Source: a bacterium (GTDB lineage Bacteria; Vulcanimicrobiota; Xenobia; Xenobiales; Xenobiaceae). From it: a stretch of DNA of 17,880 nt. Position 1 is the first letter of the stretch. Each line of letters starts with the position of its first letter. Where the stretch lies: contig JALHDH010000071.1 of NCBI GenBank assembly GCA_022839105.1, forward strand, positions 1-17,880, in the 5' to 3' direction. A program made the position numbers and the translations under genes. Shown piece by piece: positions 1-7,489 of this stretch. The notes below the pieces were generated by a model. That model worked only from the letters and a program-made list of their open reading frames with translations, was not told where the DNA came from and ran no database searches.

Positions 1-1
1 G

Positions 2-907
2 GACCTGGACCTGCGCGTCTCGACGCTGCCCTCGGTCATGGGCGAGAGCATCGTGATGCGTATCCTGGACCGGGGCAACACCAAGGTCGAGCTGACCCAA
101 CTGGGATTCTTCGAGAAGGATCTGGCCCTCTGGAAGAAGCTCTACTCCCGCCCCCACGGGATCATCCTGGTGACCGGACCGACGGGCTCAGGAAAATCCA
201 CCACCCTGTATGCGACCCTGAACGTCCTGAACCAGCCGGACCGCAAGATGCTGACCGTCGAGGACCCCGTCGAATACAACATGCGGGGCATCGTCCAGGT
301 GCAGACCAACAACAAGGCCGGCCTGACCTTCGCCCGGGCCCTGAAGTGCTTCCTGCGCCAGGACCCCGACATCATCATGCTCGGTGAGATCCGCGACGAA
401 GAGACGGGGACCATCGCAGTCGAGGCGGCCCTGACAGGCCATCTGGTCCTCTCGACCCTGCACACCAACTCGGCTATCGCCTCGATCCTGCGCATGACGG
501 ACATGGGGATCGAGCCCTTCCTGGTCTCCTCCACCCTGAACGGAATCCTGGCCCAGCGCCTGGTGCGAAAGATCTGCTCCAATTGCGCCGAGCCCATCGT
601 CCCGGAGGATCCCCTCAAGGAGATCTTCGAAAAGCACGGCATGGATCCCAACGCATCCCGGATGATGCGCGGCCGCGGCTGCGGCGTCTGCAACCAGTTG
701 GGGTACAAAGGCAGGATGGGCGTCTACGAGCTCTTCGAAGCCACCGAGTCCATCCGCCAGATGATCGTCCACCGGGCCCAGGAGCATGAACTCAAGGAAG
801 CCGCCATCGCCAACGGGATGACCTTCCTGTATGAGGATGGCCTGCGCAAGGTCTACAACGGGATCACCTCCTACGAGGAGCTCCTGCGCGTCACCACCAC
901 CCACTGA
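2..907 (+). CDS. pilB: Type IV pilus / type II secretion assembly ATPase (PilB/GspE family), 5' end outside window
   Basis: This is the C-terminal 301 residues of a hexameric cytoplasmic ATPase that powers pilus extension or pseudopilus assembly. The reading frame is open to the left edge, and residues before the first in-window ATG (38) still match the family (DLRVSTLPSVMGESIVMR), so the true start lies outside the window. Visible motifs, in visible-residue numbering: Walker A GPTGSGKS about 59-66, Asp box VEDPVEY about 86-92, Walker B DPDIIMLGEIRD about 121-132, His box GHLVLSTLHTNSA about 146-158. Two CxxC pairs (CSNC about 192-195; CGVC about 227-230) form the zinc-binding tetracysteine typical of PilB/GspE and absent from PilT. 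A GAF/HD-GYP-like gene follows 20 bp downstream on the same strand. PilB rather than GspE is inferred from the pilT genes nearby; no pilC or gsp genes are visible to settle it. Confidence 0.9.
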   Translation, partial: DLDLRVSTLPSVMGESIVMRILDRGNTKVELTQLGFFEKDLALWKKLYSRPHGIILVTGPTGSGKSTTLYATLNVLNQPDRKMLTVEDPVEYNMRGIVQVQTNNKAGLTFARALKCFLRQDPDIIMLGEIRDEETGTIAVEAALTGHLVLSTLHTNSAIASILRMTDMGIEPFLVSSTLNGILAQRLVRKICSNCAEPIVPEDPLKEIFEKHGMDPNASRMMRGRGCGVCNQLGYKGRMGVYELFEATESIRQMIVHRAQEHELKEAAIANGMTFLYEDGLRKVYNGITSYEELLRVTTTH

Positions 908-927
908 AGCGAAAGGGCCCCACAAGG

Positions 928-2001
928 ATGCAGAGCCAGAGCGAGCGCGCCTTCCTCTACTCGCGCCTGTGCGAGATGGAGCAGGACATCGCAGCCAGCA
1001 CGGATACCGACCAGCTCCTGGGTCGGATCACGGCCTGCGCGCGCGAGATCACCAGCTCGGAATCCGCATCCATCCTCCTGCTGGACGAAGACCACGGGGA
1101 TCTCTACTTCAAGGAGACCCTGGGCGAACTCGGGGAATCGATCAAGAAGGTCCGGGTCCCCCTGAACACCTCCAGCATCGCCGGGAGTGCCTTCAGCAGC
1201 CGCCTCCCGATGATCAGCAACAAGGCCTCCGAGGATCCCCGCCACTTCAAGGGGGTGGACCAGGTCACGGCGATTCCCACCCGCTCGGTCCTGGCCGTCC
1301 CGATCGTCTGGGGGGAGCGGATCTTCGGGGTCCTGGAGGCGATCAACAAGATCGATGGGGGGTTCACCGAGGCCGACCAGGAGGTCCTGACGGTCCTGGC
1401 CAACCACGCCGCGGTGGTCCTGTACAACGTCGGGCTGATCGAACAGTTGCAGAACTTCTTCGTGCACACCATCGAGATCCTGATCGCCGCCCTGGAGTCG
1501 GTCGAGCCGGGGAGCCAGGGCCACATCATCCGGGTCTCGCGGATGACCAGCCGCCTGGCCCGCAAACTGGGAATCGTCGAGAAGGACTACGAGACCCTCT
1601 ACTACGCGGCCTACTTCCACGATATCGGGAAGCTTCTGCTGGGCACCTCGGTGGTGGCCCGCAACGACAAGCGCCATCCCCAGTTCGGCAGCGACATGCT
1701 GGCCCGGATCAAGGTCCTGGAGAAGACCGCCCCCATCGTGCGCCACCACCACGAGCGCTGGGACGGCTCGGGCTTCCCGGACCACCTGGTCGGCGCGAAG
1801 ACCCCGCTGGCGGCCCGGATCCTGGCCCTGGCCGAGGACTACGACGAGTTCTGGATGGATCGTCCCTCAGACCAGGATCTTCCCGAGTTCCTGGATGATT
1901 TCCTGAACCGCTCCCATGGCCGGCACGATCCCGACCTGCTGGAACTGCTGGCGCGGGTCGTCTCCCAGGACGCCGGCTTCGGAGTGGAAGCCGGCCCCTG
2001 A
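928..2001 (+). CDS. GAF domain + HD-GYP-like phosphohydrolase signalling protein
   Basis: This 357-residue protein has no signal peptide or membrane segment. A GAF-type sensory domain covers about residues 25-170 and an HD-type phosphohydrolase domain about 178-312. The HD domain shows HDIGK (231-235), RHPQFG (249-254) and RHHHERWDGSGFP (272-284), the HD-GYP layout of cyclic-di-GMP phosphodiesterases. The signature tyrosine is phenylalanine (GFP). The usual ALADxxDA metal-ligand segment reads ALAEDYDE, a possible Asp-to-Glu change. The segment between HDIGK and the HP motif is also short. ATG at 928 follows AAAGGG by about 11 bp. The gene lies 20 bp after the PilB-type gene and is probably cotranscribed, so turnover of cyclic-di-GMP or another nucleotide linked to pilus control is a reasonable inference. 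The family is fairly sure; the substrate and activity are not. Confidence 0.82.
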   Translation: MQSQSERAFLYSRLCEMEQDIAASTDTDQLLGRITACAREITSSESASILLLDEDHGDLYFKETLGELGESIKKVRVPLNTSSIAGSAFSSRLPMISNKASEDPRHFKGVDQVTAIPTRSVLAVPIVWGERIFGVLEAINKIDGGFTEADQEVLTVLANHAAVVLYNVGLIEQLQNFFVHTIEILIAALESVEPGSQGHIIRVSRMTSRLARKLGIVEKDYETLYYAAYFHDIGKLLLGTSVVARNDKRHPQFGSDMLARIKVLEKTAPIVRHHHERWDGSGFPDHLVGAKTPLAARILALAEDYDEFWMDRPSDQDLPEFLDDFLNRSHGRHDPDLLELLARVVSQDAGFGVEAGP

Positions 2002-2008
2002 GCGCCCC

Positions 2009-2572
2009 TCACCTCCAGCGTTCGAAGAGATCGTGTTCGATTCCGAACAGATCGAGGACCTTGCCGACCGTGTGGTCGACCACGTCCAGGACGCCCTGGG
2101 GGCGCTGATAGAAGGAGACCACCGGCGGCACCAGGATCCCCCCCATCTCGGTCACGGCCAGCATGTTCCTCAGGTGGCCCAGGTGCAGGGGGCTCTCGCG
2201 GGGCACCAGGACCAGGCGGCGCCGTTCCTTGAGCACCACGTCGGCGGCCCGGGCGAGCAGGTCCCCGGAGTGGCCCTGGGCCACGGCCGAGAGGGTCTTC
2301 ATCGAACAAGGGGCCACCACCATGCCTTCGGTCAGGAAGGTTCCCGAGGCCGGTGGGGCCGCGAGATCCTCGAAGTCATGGCTGAAGTCGGCCAGGTCCC
2401 GGACCGCCTCGGGGGGCCACTCGGGCAACTCCAGGGCCAGGGTGCGGACGGCAGCCCGACTGATCACCAGATGGGTCTCCCAAGCGGGGATTCCCCGGAG
2501 CACCTGCAACAGGCGAACCCCATACAGGACCCCGCTGGCCCCGCTGATCCCCACCACCAGGCGCCGGCTCAT
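2009..2572 (-). CDS. ubiX: Flavin prenyltransferase, UbiX family
   Basis: UbiX joins a dimethylallyl group to reduced FMN, making prenylated FMN for UbiD-type decarboxylases. The 187-residue length is normal for the family. Recognisable parts are the N-terminal flavin-binding segment VGISGASGVLYGVRLL (7-22), APCSMKTLSAVAQG (87-100), the LVLVPRESPLHLGHLRNM block (120-137), and a C-terminal segment with GGILVPPVVSFYQRP. The open frame runs far upstream of 2572, but the ATG at 2572 starts exactly on family homology and overlaps the upstream oxidoreductase stop by 4 bp (ATGA), which implies translational coupling. No ubiD is visible, so the pathway served (ubiquinone, menaquinone via futalosine, or aromatic-acid decarboxylation) cannot be told. 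The gene ends 7 bp from the convergent HD gene, with no room for a terminator between them. Confidence 0.92.
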   Translation of the reverse strand: MSRRLVVGISGASGVLYGVRLLQVLRGIPAWETHLVISRAAVRTLALELPEWPPEAVRDLADFSHDFEDLAAPPASGTFLTEGMVVAPCSMKTLSAVAQGHSGDLLARAADVVLKERRRLVLVPRESPLHLGHLRNMLAVTEMGGILVPPVVSFYQRPQGVLDVVDHTVGKVLDLFGIEHDLFERWR

Positions 2573-3687
2573 CGGAAGCGCCCGGGGTCGGCCCACCCCT
2601 GTGCTCCTGGCGAGCGGGCCAGGTCCTGACCCGCCCCCCAGGCCAGGCTCCAGGGCTGGGCTCCGAATCCCTCCAGGATGCGGATCCTCCGCGACCCGGG
2701 CGCGAAACCGGCCAGGGGAAGCCCGTCCTCGCCCCGGACGCAGGGCACGCGCCGATGGCCCAGGATCTCGACGCGCCGGGTCTCGGGGAAGCGGCGGCGA
2801 AGACGCTCCACCGGATCGGCGGATTCCGCAGAGATCCAGGCCAGCAGTCCCCCCTCCGGGCCCGAGCGGTAGATCTCCCGCCCTTGATCCGCCGCGGCCG
2901 CGATCGTGGTGCGGGTCACCCCCTGGCGCAGGGGACCGGTCCACAGGAGGTGGGCCTCGTCGCGGACCAGGCCCGTCCCGGGTTCGGCCGCAAAGGCCCC
3001 TTCCGCAAGGACCAGGAGTCCTGTGCGGATGAGGAAGCCCGACCCGGCCACCTCCACCTCTTTGCTCCCCTCGGTCCAGCACAGGCCGGCGCAGGGGGCC
3101 AGGAAGCGGACTCCGATCCCGGCGGCCTGCGCCGCCAGGGCCGCCAGGGCCCGGGCCGGGTGGAAGCTGGCCGCACCGCCCAGGTACATCACCGGGAACC
3201 CGGTTTCAACCGGCAGATAGCCCGTCGCCGCCGAGGGGCCCATCATGCGCGCCGCGATCCCAGCCTCGACCAGGTCGGCCAGGCCCTCGACCATCTCTTC
3301 CGAGTCGCCCTTCTCGTCGGCCAGGACCAGCACTCCCCCGCGTTCCAGATCGCACTCCGCCCCGATCAGGCGCATGCGCAGGTCCGCTGCCCCCTCCGCG
3401 GCCACTTCCCAGTATCTGCGCGCCTCCTGCCTGCCAAGACGGCGACACAGGGCCGGCCAGGGCGGTCCGGGCAGGGGCAGGGCCGCCCCGGCGCCCTCCA
3501 GGACGGGGGCCTGGGCCCAAGAAACCGGGGGGATCAGGGCCACCTGGAGGCCATTCCGGGCCAGGCCCTCGGCCGCGGCCAGGGCCGCCGGACCGACCCC
3601 CGCGATGAGGGCCTGCACCTCGAGGGTCTCCTGGGGGGCAGAGGTCTTGGGAAAGAGGGCCTCGCCGGGCCGGGGCCCGGCGCTCAC
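2569..3687 (-). CDS. FAD-dependent oxidoreductase, D-amino-acid-oxidase-like fold
   Basis: This 372-residue protein has an N-terminal Rossmann dinucleotide-binding segment, ALIAGVGPAALAAAEGLARNG (about residues 26-46), in which alanine stands where the third glycine of GxGxxG usually sits. The C-terminal part contains GEDGLPLAGFAPGSRRI and EGFGAQPWSLAWGAGQDLA, like the closing FAD-contacting strand and helix of DAO-type enzymes. No membrane segment or iron-sulphur cysteines are seen. The start is GTG at 3687, overlapping the serS stop by 4 bp (GTGA), and its own stop overlaps the ubiX start by 4 bp, so all three genes should be translated together. The substrate is unknown; an amine, an amino acid or an isoprenoid are possible. 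The link with ubiX is suggestive only. Family level is reasonably sure; the specific function is not assigned. Confidence 0.75.
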   Translation of the reverse strand: MSAGPRPGEALFPKTSAPQETLEVQALIAGVGPAALAAAEGLARNGLQVALIPPVSWAQAPVLEGAGAALPLPGPPWPALCRRLGRQEARRYWEVAAEGAADLRMRLIGAECDLERGGVLVLADEKGDSEEMVEGLADLVEAGIAARMMGPSAATGYLPVETGFPVMYLGGAASFHPARALAALAAQAAGIGVRFLAPCAGLCWTEGSKEVEVAGSGFLIRTGLLVLAEGAFAAEPGTGLVRDEAHLLWTGPLRQGVTRTTIAAAADQGREIYRSGPEGGLLAWISAESADPVERLRRRFPETRRVEILGHRRVPCVRGEDGLPLAGFAPGSRRIRILEGFGAQPWSLAWGAGQDLARSPGAQGWADPGRFR

Positions 3688-4964
3688 GGCTTCGAGATCC
3701 GCTCGCGACCTCCCATGTAGGGACGCAGGACTTCGGGGATCCGGACCGAGCCGTCCTCCTCCTGGAAATTCTCGAGGATCGCGACCATGGTCCGCCCCAC
3801 CGCCAGGCCCGATCCGTTCAGGGTGTGGACCAGTTCGGTCGGAGCCCCGGGCTCACGGCGGAAGCGGATGCCTCCCCGGCGGGCCTGGAAGTCCGTGCAG
3901 TTGGAGCAGGAAGAGATCTCCAGCCAGCGTTCCTGGGCGGGGGACCAGAACTCCAGATCATAGGTCGCCGCCGCCGAGAAGCCCATGTCCCCGGCGCAAA
4001 GGCGCATGACCCGATGCGGGATCTCCAGCAACTCCAGGACCCGCTCGGCGTCGCGGACCATCTTCTCGAGCTCTTCAAAGGAGTGGTCGGGGTGGGCGAA
4101 CTTGACCAGTTCGACCTTGTGGAACTGGTGCACCCGAACCAGTCCCCGGGTATCCCGGCCGGCCGCGCCGGCCTCGGAGCGGAAGCAGGGGGTGAAGCCG
4201 GTGTAGCGCAAGGGGAGGTCGCTGGCCTCGAGGATCTCGTCCCGGTGCAGATTGGTCAGAGGGACCTCGGAGGTGGGGATCAGGTAGAGCTCGTTGGGGG
4301 AGCAGCGGAAGAGGTCCTCCTCGAACTTGGGGAGCTGCCCGGTGGCGTACATCGTGTCCCGGTTGACCAGGGAGGGGGGAAGGATCTCGGTGTAGCCGTG
4401 TTCGCCGGTGTGCAGTTCCAGCATGAAGGAGATCAGGGCCCGCTCCAGGCGCGCGCCGTCCCCCTTCAGGAGCCAGAACCTCGAACCCGAGATCTTCGAC
4501 GAGCGCTTGAAGTCCAGGATTCCGAGGTCCTCGCCCACCTCCCAGTGGGGCCGGGCGGGATGCGACAGGGCACGGGGCTCGCCCCAGGAGCGGACCTCGA
4601 CGTTGTCCTGGGCATCGCGCCCATCCGGAACGCTGGCATCGGGCAGGTTGGGAATCCCGTCGAGGATCCGCTGCTGCTCTTCTTCAGCCGCCACACGCTG
4701 AGCGTCCAGGGAGGCGATCTCGGCCCCCACCTCGCGCATCCGGGCGGCGGCCTCGGAGATGTCCTCCCCGGCCTTGCGGCGGCGCCCCAGGTCGGCCGAA
4801 ACCTCGTTGCGCGTCTTCTTGAGGTCGTCGCCCCGGGTGATCCATTCCCGGCGGCGGGCATCGAGCTCGACCAGGCGGTCCACGACCTCCGGGCCGACGC
4901 CCCGTCGGGCCAAGGCTGCCTTGACGAAATCGGGTTCACGACGGATCTGCCTGATATCCAGCAT
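3684..4964 (-). CDS. serS: Seryl-tRNA synthetase
   Basis: SerRS is a class II aminoacyl-tRNA synthetase that charges tRNA-Ser (and tRNA-Sec where present). The 426-residue length is normal. The N-terminus starts MLDIRQIRREPDFVKAALAR and leads into the long helical coiled-coil arm (about residues 27-105) that contacts the tRNA variable arm. The catalytic core shows PTSEVPLTNLHRDEIL, class II motif 2 (FTPCFRSEAGAAGRDTRGL, then RVHQFHKVELVKF), the serine-binding region around TYDLEFWSPAQERWLEISSC, and motif 3 near the end (HTLNGSGLAVGRTMVAILEN). ATG at 4964 is preceded by a GGAG-type ribosome binding site about 6 bp away and coincides with the family start. The gene lies 143 bp after the PilT-like paralogue, with a hairpin between, so it probably has its own promoter. 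It heads the serS-oxidoreductase-ubiX overlap series. Confidence 0.97.
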   Translation of the reverse strand: MLDIRQIRREPDFVKAALARRGVGPEVVDRLVELDARRREWITRGDDLKKTRNEVSADLGRRRKAGEDISEAAARMREVGAEIASLDAQRVAAEEEQQRILDGIPNLPDASVPDGRDAQDNVEVRSWGEPRALSHPARPHWEVGEDLGILDFKRSSKISGSRFWLLKGDGARLERALISFMLELHTGEHGYTEILPPSLVNRDTMYATGQLPKFEEDLFRCSPNELYLIPTSEVPLTNLHRDEILEASDLPLRYTGFTPCFRSEAGAAGRDTRGLVRVHQFHKVELVKFAHPDHSFEELEKMVRDAERVLELLEIPHRVMRLCAGDMGFSAAATYDLEFWSPAQERWLEISSCSNCTDFQARRGGIRFRREPGAPTELVHTLNGSGLAVGRTMVAILENFQEEDGSVRIPEVLRPYMGGRERISKP

Positions 4965-5048
4965 GGCGACTCCACAGGGAAGGGGATTTGGATGGCCCCG
5001 TTCGGCGCCGCTCCCAGGGAACCTGTCCCGAGGTCAGCCGGAACAAGC

Positions 5049-5082
5049 CCAGAGCCCGTGACGAGGTCGCCACGGGCTCTGG
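5049..5082 (-). terminator. Hairpin between the pilT paralogue and serS
   Basis: There is a perfect 12-bp inverted repeat, CCAGAGCCCGTG at 5049-5060 and CACGGGCTCTGG at 5071-5082, with a 10-base loop. It begins 26 bases past the stop of the PilT-like gene at 5108. On the minus strand the stem is followed only by a short T-poor stretch (GCTTGTTC), so termination may be imperfect or partly Rho-dependent. It would separate the pilT pair from serS. Confidence 0.7.
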
Positions 5083-5107
5083 AACGGGGCTTGAGGTCCT
5101 GCGACGA

Positions 5108-6175
5108 TCAGTAGGGCAAGGCCATGATCTTCTTGAACTCCTCGGGGCGGACGGCCTTGCGGACCGCCTCCTCCATGGTGACCAGGTTCTTCTTGACCAG
5201 GAAACGCAGGGCCATCTCCTGGGTCTGCATCCCGAACTCGCGTCCGACGGTGCTCATCAGGTTGTGGATCTGGAAGAGCTTGTTCTCGCGCAGCAGGGAC
5301 TTGACGTGGGAGGTGCCCAGCAGGAGCTCGAAGGCCGGCATCAGGCCGTCTCCTGAGGCCTTGGTCAACAGGGATTGGCCGATGATGGCCTCCAGCCCCA
5401 CCGCCAGGAGGCTCCGGGCCGCTTGGTTGAGGTGGGGGGGATACATGTCGATCAGCTTTTCGAGCATGACCTGGCAGCCGGCCGCCGTGGCCGTGGCCAG
5501 GACCAGGGTCCCTCCGGCCGCCAGGTTCAGGGCCTGGCTGACGACCTCGTAGGTCTCCAGTCCGGTCACGATCACGATGTCGGCGCTCTGGTGGCGAAGC
5601 GACCCGAAGGCCGTCTCGTAGTTCAGGGTATCGGTGCCGATCTCGCGCTGGCAGATGATCCCGCGCTTGTTCTTGTGCAGGAAGTCGATGGGATTCTCCA
5701 GGGAGATGATCTGGCAGGTCCTCATCTCCAGGATGTAGTTCACCAGCGCCGCCAGGGTGTGGGACTTGCCCGATTGCTTCGGTCCGCACACGACGATCAG
5801 GCCGCTGGAGGACTCCAGGGCCAGGTTCTTGATCATCTCGGGCATGCCCAGCTCCTCGATGGTCGGTGGAGCCGGAGGGTTGGTGGAGATCACCGCCGCC
5901 ACCGAGCCGCGCTGGCGGAAGATGTTGACCCGGAAGCGGGAGAGCCCGGGGACCGAGAAGGAGAAGTCCACCTCAAGGCGCTCTTCAAACTCTTCCCGGA
6001 GCTGCTCGTTCATGATCGCCTCGCTGAAGGCGCGCGTATCCTGCGGAGAGAGCAGTTGTCCGTCCAGACCGTGGAGCTGGTTGTTGATCCGCATCATGAT
6101 CGGACTGCCGGGCACCAGGTGCAGGTGCGAGGCCCTCCGCTCCACCATGCTGGTGAAGAGTTCTTCGACGTTCAT
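5108..6175 (-). CDS. PilT-like ATPase paralogue with degenerate catalytic motifs (probable pseudo-ATPase)
   Basis: This 355-residue protein is full length for PilT and aligns end to end with the neighbouring canonical PilT, including the N-terminal PAS-like domain (ASHLHLVPGSPIMMRI about 15-30; VPGLSRFRVNIFRQRG about 75-90). Walker A is kept (GPKQSGKS, 131-138). Other catalytic elements are altered. The Asp box EDPIEF is ENPIDF (160-165). The Walker B region, normally DPDVIL(I/V)GEMRD, reads SADIVIVTGLETY, losing the glutamate and arginine. The His box TGHxVFxTLHTNSA is GGTLVLATATAAGC (221-234), losing both histidines. The AIRNLIRE-type motif is HVKSLLRE. The frame is intact and the QREIGTDT and GMQTQEMALR segments survive, so this looks like a maintained protein, not a decaying gene. 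It lies 38 bp after canonical pilT, probably cotranscribed. I infer that it binds but hydrolyses little ATP and acts as a regulatory or mixed-hexamer subunit. Confidence 0.88.
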   Translation of the reverse strand: MNVEELFTSMVERRASHLHLVPGSPIMMRINNQLHGLDGQLLSPQDTRAFSEAIMNEQLREEFEERLEVDFSFSVPGLSRFRVNIFRQRGSVAAVISTNPPAPPTIEELGMPEMIKNLALESSSGLIVVCGPKQSGKSHTLAALVNYILEMRTCQIISLENPIDFLHKNKRGIICQREIGTDTLNYETAFGSLRHQSADIVIVTGLETYEVVSQALNLAAGGTLVLATATAAGCQVMLEKLIDMYPPHLNQAARSLLAVGLEAIIGQSLLTKASGDGLMPAFELLLGTSHVKSLLRENKLFQIHNLMSTVGREFGMQTQEMALRFLVKKNLVTMEEAVRKAVRPEEFKKIMALPY

Positions 6176-6213
6176 GGGCTCGAGTTTCCTCCGGGAGGTT
6201 CAGATACCGGGAT

Positions 6214-7317
6214 TCACTTGCCGATCAGGCGGTTGAACTCATCCGGGCTGTGGGCTTTGGACAGGGCATCCTCGTAGGTGATCAGCCCCTGCTGGTACAG
6301 GTTGCGCAAGGACATGTCGAAGGCCTGCATCCCGTACTGCGCACCCGTCTGGATGGCGCTGGGGATCTGGTGGGACTTGCCTTCCCGGATGATGTTCCGG
6401 ACGCCGGGGATCATCGGCATGATCTCCATGGCCATGACCCGGCCGCCCCCGCGAGCCTTGGGGATCAGGTTCTGACACATGATGCCCTCCAGACAGATGG
6501 AGAGCTGCATGCGGATCTGCTGTTGCTGGTGAGGGGGAAAGATGTCGATCACCCGGTCGACGGTGGCCGACGCCGAGTTCGTGTGCAGGGTGGCGAAGAC
6601 CATGTGCCCGGTCTCGGCCGCCGAGATGGCGATGGAGGTCGTCTCGTAGTCGCGCATCTCGCCGATCAGGATCACGTCGGGGTCCTGACGCAGCACATGC
6701 TTGAGGGCCATCGCAAAGCTGTGGGTATCCGAACCCACCTCCCGCTGGCTGAGAACCGAGTTCTTGTCCTTGTGGAGGAACTCGATCGGATCCTCGCAGG
6801 TCACGATGTGGCAGCGCCGATTTTCGTTGATGTGGTTGATCATCGCCGCCAGCGTGGTGGACTTGCCCGAACCCGTCGGCCCGGTCACCAGGACCAGACC
6901 TCGCGGGCGCATGGCCAGATCCTTGACGATGGTCGGCATCTTGAGCTCGTCGAGAGTCAGGGGCCTTGAAGGGATGACGCGGATCGCCGCGCCCCAGGTG
7001 CCTCGCTGCAGGTAGATGTTGACCCTGAAGCGGGAAAGGCCCGGGATGCTGTAGGCCAGGTCGAGTTCCTTGTCTGCGATGAATTTTGCCTTCTGCTCAT
7101 CGGTCAGGATGCTCTCGCACATCTGCCGGACCGATTCCGGGGTCAGGATCTCGTAGGTGGCGGGCGTCAACTCGCCATCCACCCGGATCATCGGAGCGCT
7201 GCCGACCTTGATGTGCAGGTCTGAGGCTCCACGCTCGACCATGGTGTGGAGGAGGTCATCGATTGTCAGTTCGCCTGATTCCAGCAGGCTGCTTCCCTGG
7301 GGGGATGAGGTATCCAT
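6214..7317 (-). CDS. pilT: Type IV pilus retraction ATPase PilT (canonical paralogue 1)
   Basis: PilT is the cytoplasmic hexameric ATPase that drives pilus retraction for twitching and DNA uptake. This copy has 367 residues. The N-terminal PAS-like domain carries GASDLHIKVGSAPMIRVDGEL (about 30-50) and IPGLSRFRVNIYLQRG (91-106). The catalytic core is complete: Walker A GPTGSGKS (146-153), Asp box CEDPIEF (174-180), Walker B DPDVILIGEMRD (212-223), His box GHMVFATLHTNSA (237-249), and the C-terminal VRNIIREGKSHQIPSAIQTG, matching the AIRNLIRE-type region. An in-frame ATG at 7365 exists, but the ATG at 7317 is preferred: it follows a good ribosome binding site, and the segment between the two does not look like PilT. 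It heads a unit with the degenerate paralogue and diverges from the gene at 7490. Confidence 0.94.
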   Translation of the reverse strand: MDTSSPQGSSLLESGELTIDDLLHTMVERGASDLHIKVGSAPMIRVDGELTPATYEILTPESVRQMCESILTDEQKAKFIADKELDLAYSIPGLSRFRVNIYLQRGTWGAAIRVIPSRPLTLDELKMPTIVKDLAMRPRGLVLVTGPTGSGKSTTLAAMINHINENRRCHIVTCEDPIEFLHKDKNSVLSQREVGSDTHSFAMALKHVLRQDPDVILIGEMRDYETTSIAISAAETGHMVFATLHTNSASATVDRVIDIFPPHQQQQIRMQLSICLEGIMCQNLIPKARGGGRVMAMEIMPMIPGVRNIIREGKSHQIPSAIQTGAQYGMQAFDMSLRNLYQQGLITYEDALSKAHSPDEFNRLIGK

Positions 7318-7320
7318 TCG

Positions 7321-7328
7321 CTCTCCCT
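7321..7328 (-). promoter_or_regulatory. Ribosome binding site deciding the pilT start
   Basis: On the minus strand AGGGAGAG lies just upstream of the ATG at 7317. This favours that start over the in-frame ATG at 7365, which lies further upstream. Confidence 0.75.
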
Positions 7329-7361
7329 GCGATCCATGGGGTCGGTCGGGTCCTGAGGCCA

Positions 7362-7393
7362 GCAACCGGGGGGATCGCTCCCTGGCTGGTTGC
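7362..7393 (-). repeat. Inverted repeat in the pilT leader / divergent intergenic region
   Basis: GCAACC (7362-7367) pairs with GGTTGC (7388-7393). GGG/CCC tracts between them could extend the fold, and CCAGC/GCTGG offers a competing pairing. It sits 45 bases upstream of the pilT ATG, in the pilT 5' leader if transcription starts further up. No known riboswitch class could be matched. It may be an operator, a leader hairpin or chance in GC-rich DNA. Confidence 0.3.
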
Positions 7394-7489
7394 CTGTTCT
7401 ATCCGCCTCCGGGTCGCCCCTGCTTTCCCCGTCGGGAAACCAAGGAGTCCGGGCATAGGATTCAGGAGCCTGCCCGCGAACGGCCGGGC

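Noticed and set aside
871..1785. Long open frame on the minus strand opposite the GAF/HD gene, and many similar long antisense frames elsewhere
   Set aside because: GC-rich codon bias leaves antisense frames open. These translate to low-complexity Gly/Pro/Arg/Ala-rich or Asp/Gln-rich sequence without domains.
5108..6175. Reading the degenerate PilT paralogue as a pseudogene
   Set aside because: The frame is full length with no stop or frameshift, and conserved structural segments (PAS-like domain, P-loop, QRE and GMQ regions) remain. This fits a maintained protein better than decay.
7381..7395. Possible sigma-54 promoter (TGGC...TTGCC) near the pilT divergent region
   Set aside because: The spacing between the GG and GC elements is about 8 instead of the required 10 bases, so it does not fit the -24/-12 consensus.
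7318..7489. Possible cyclic-di-GMP riboswitch in the pilT leader (stretches such as GGGGAAAGCAGGGGCGACC)
   Set aside because: The conserved GEMM core order and the tetraloop-receptor pair could not be matched. Only scattered short similarities exist.
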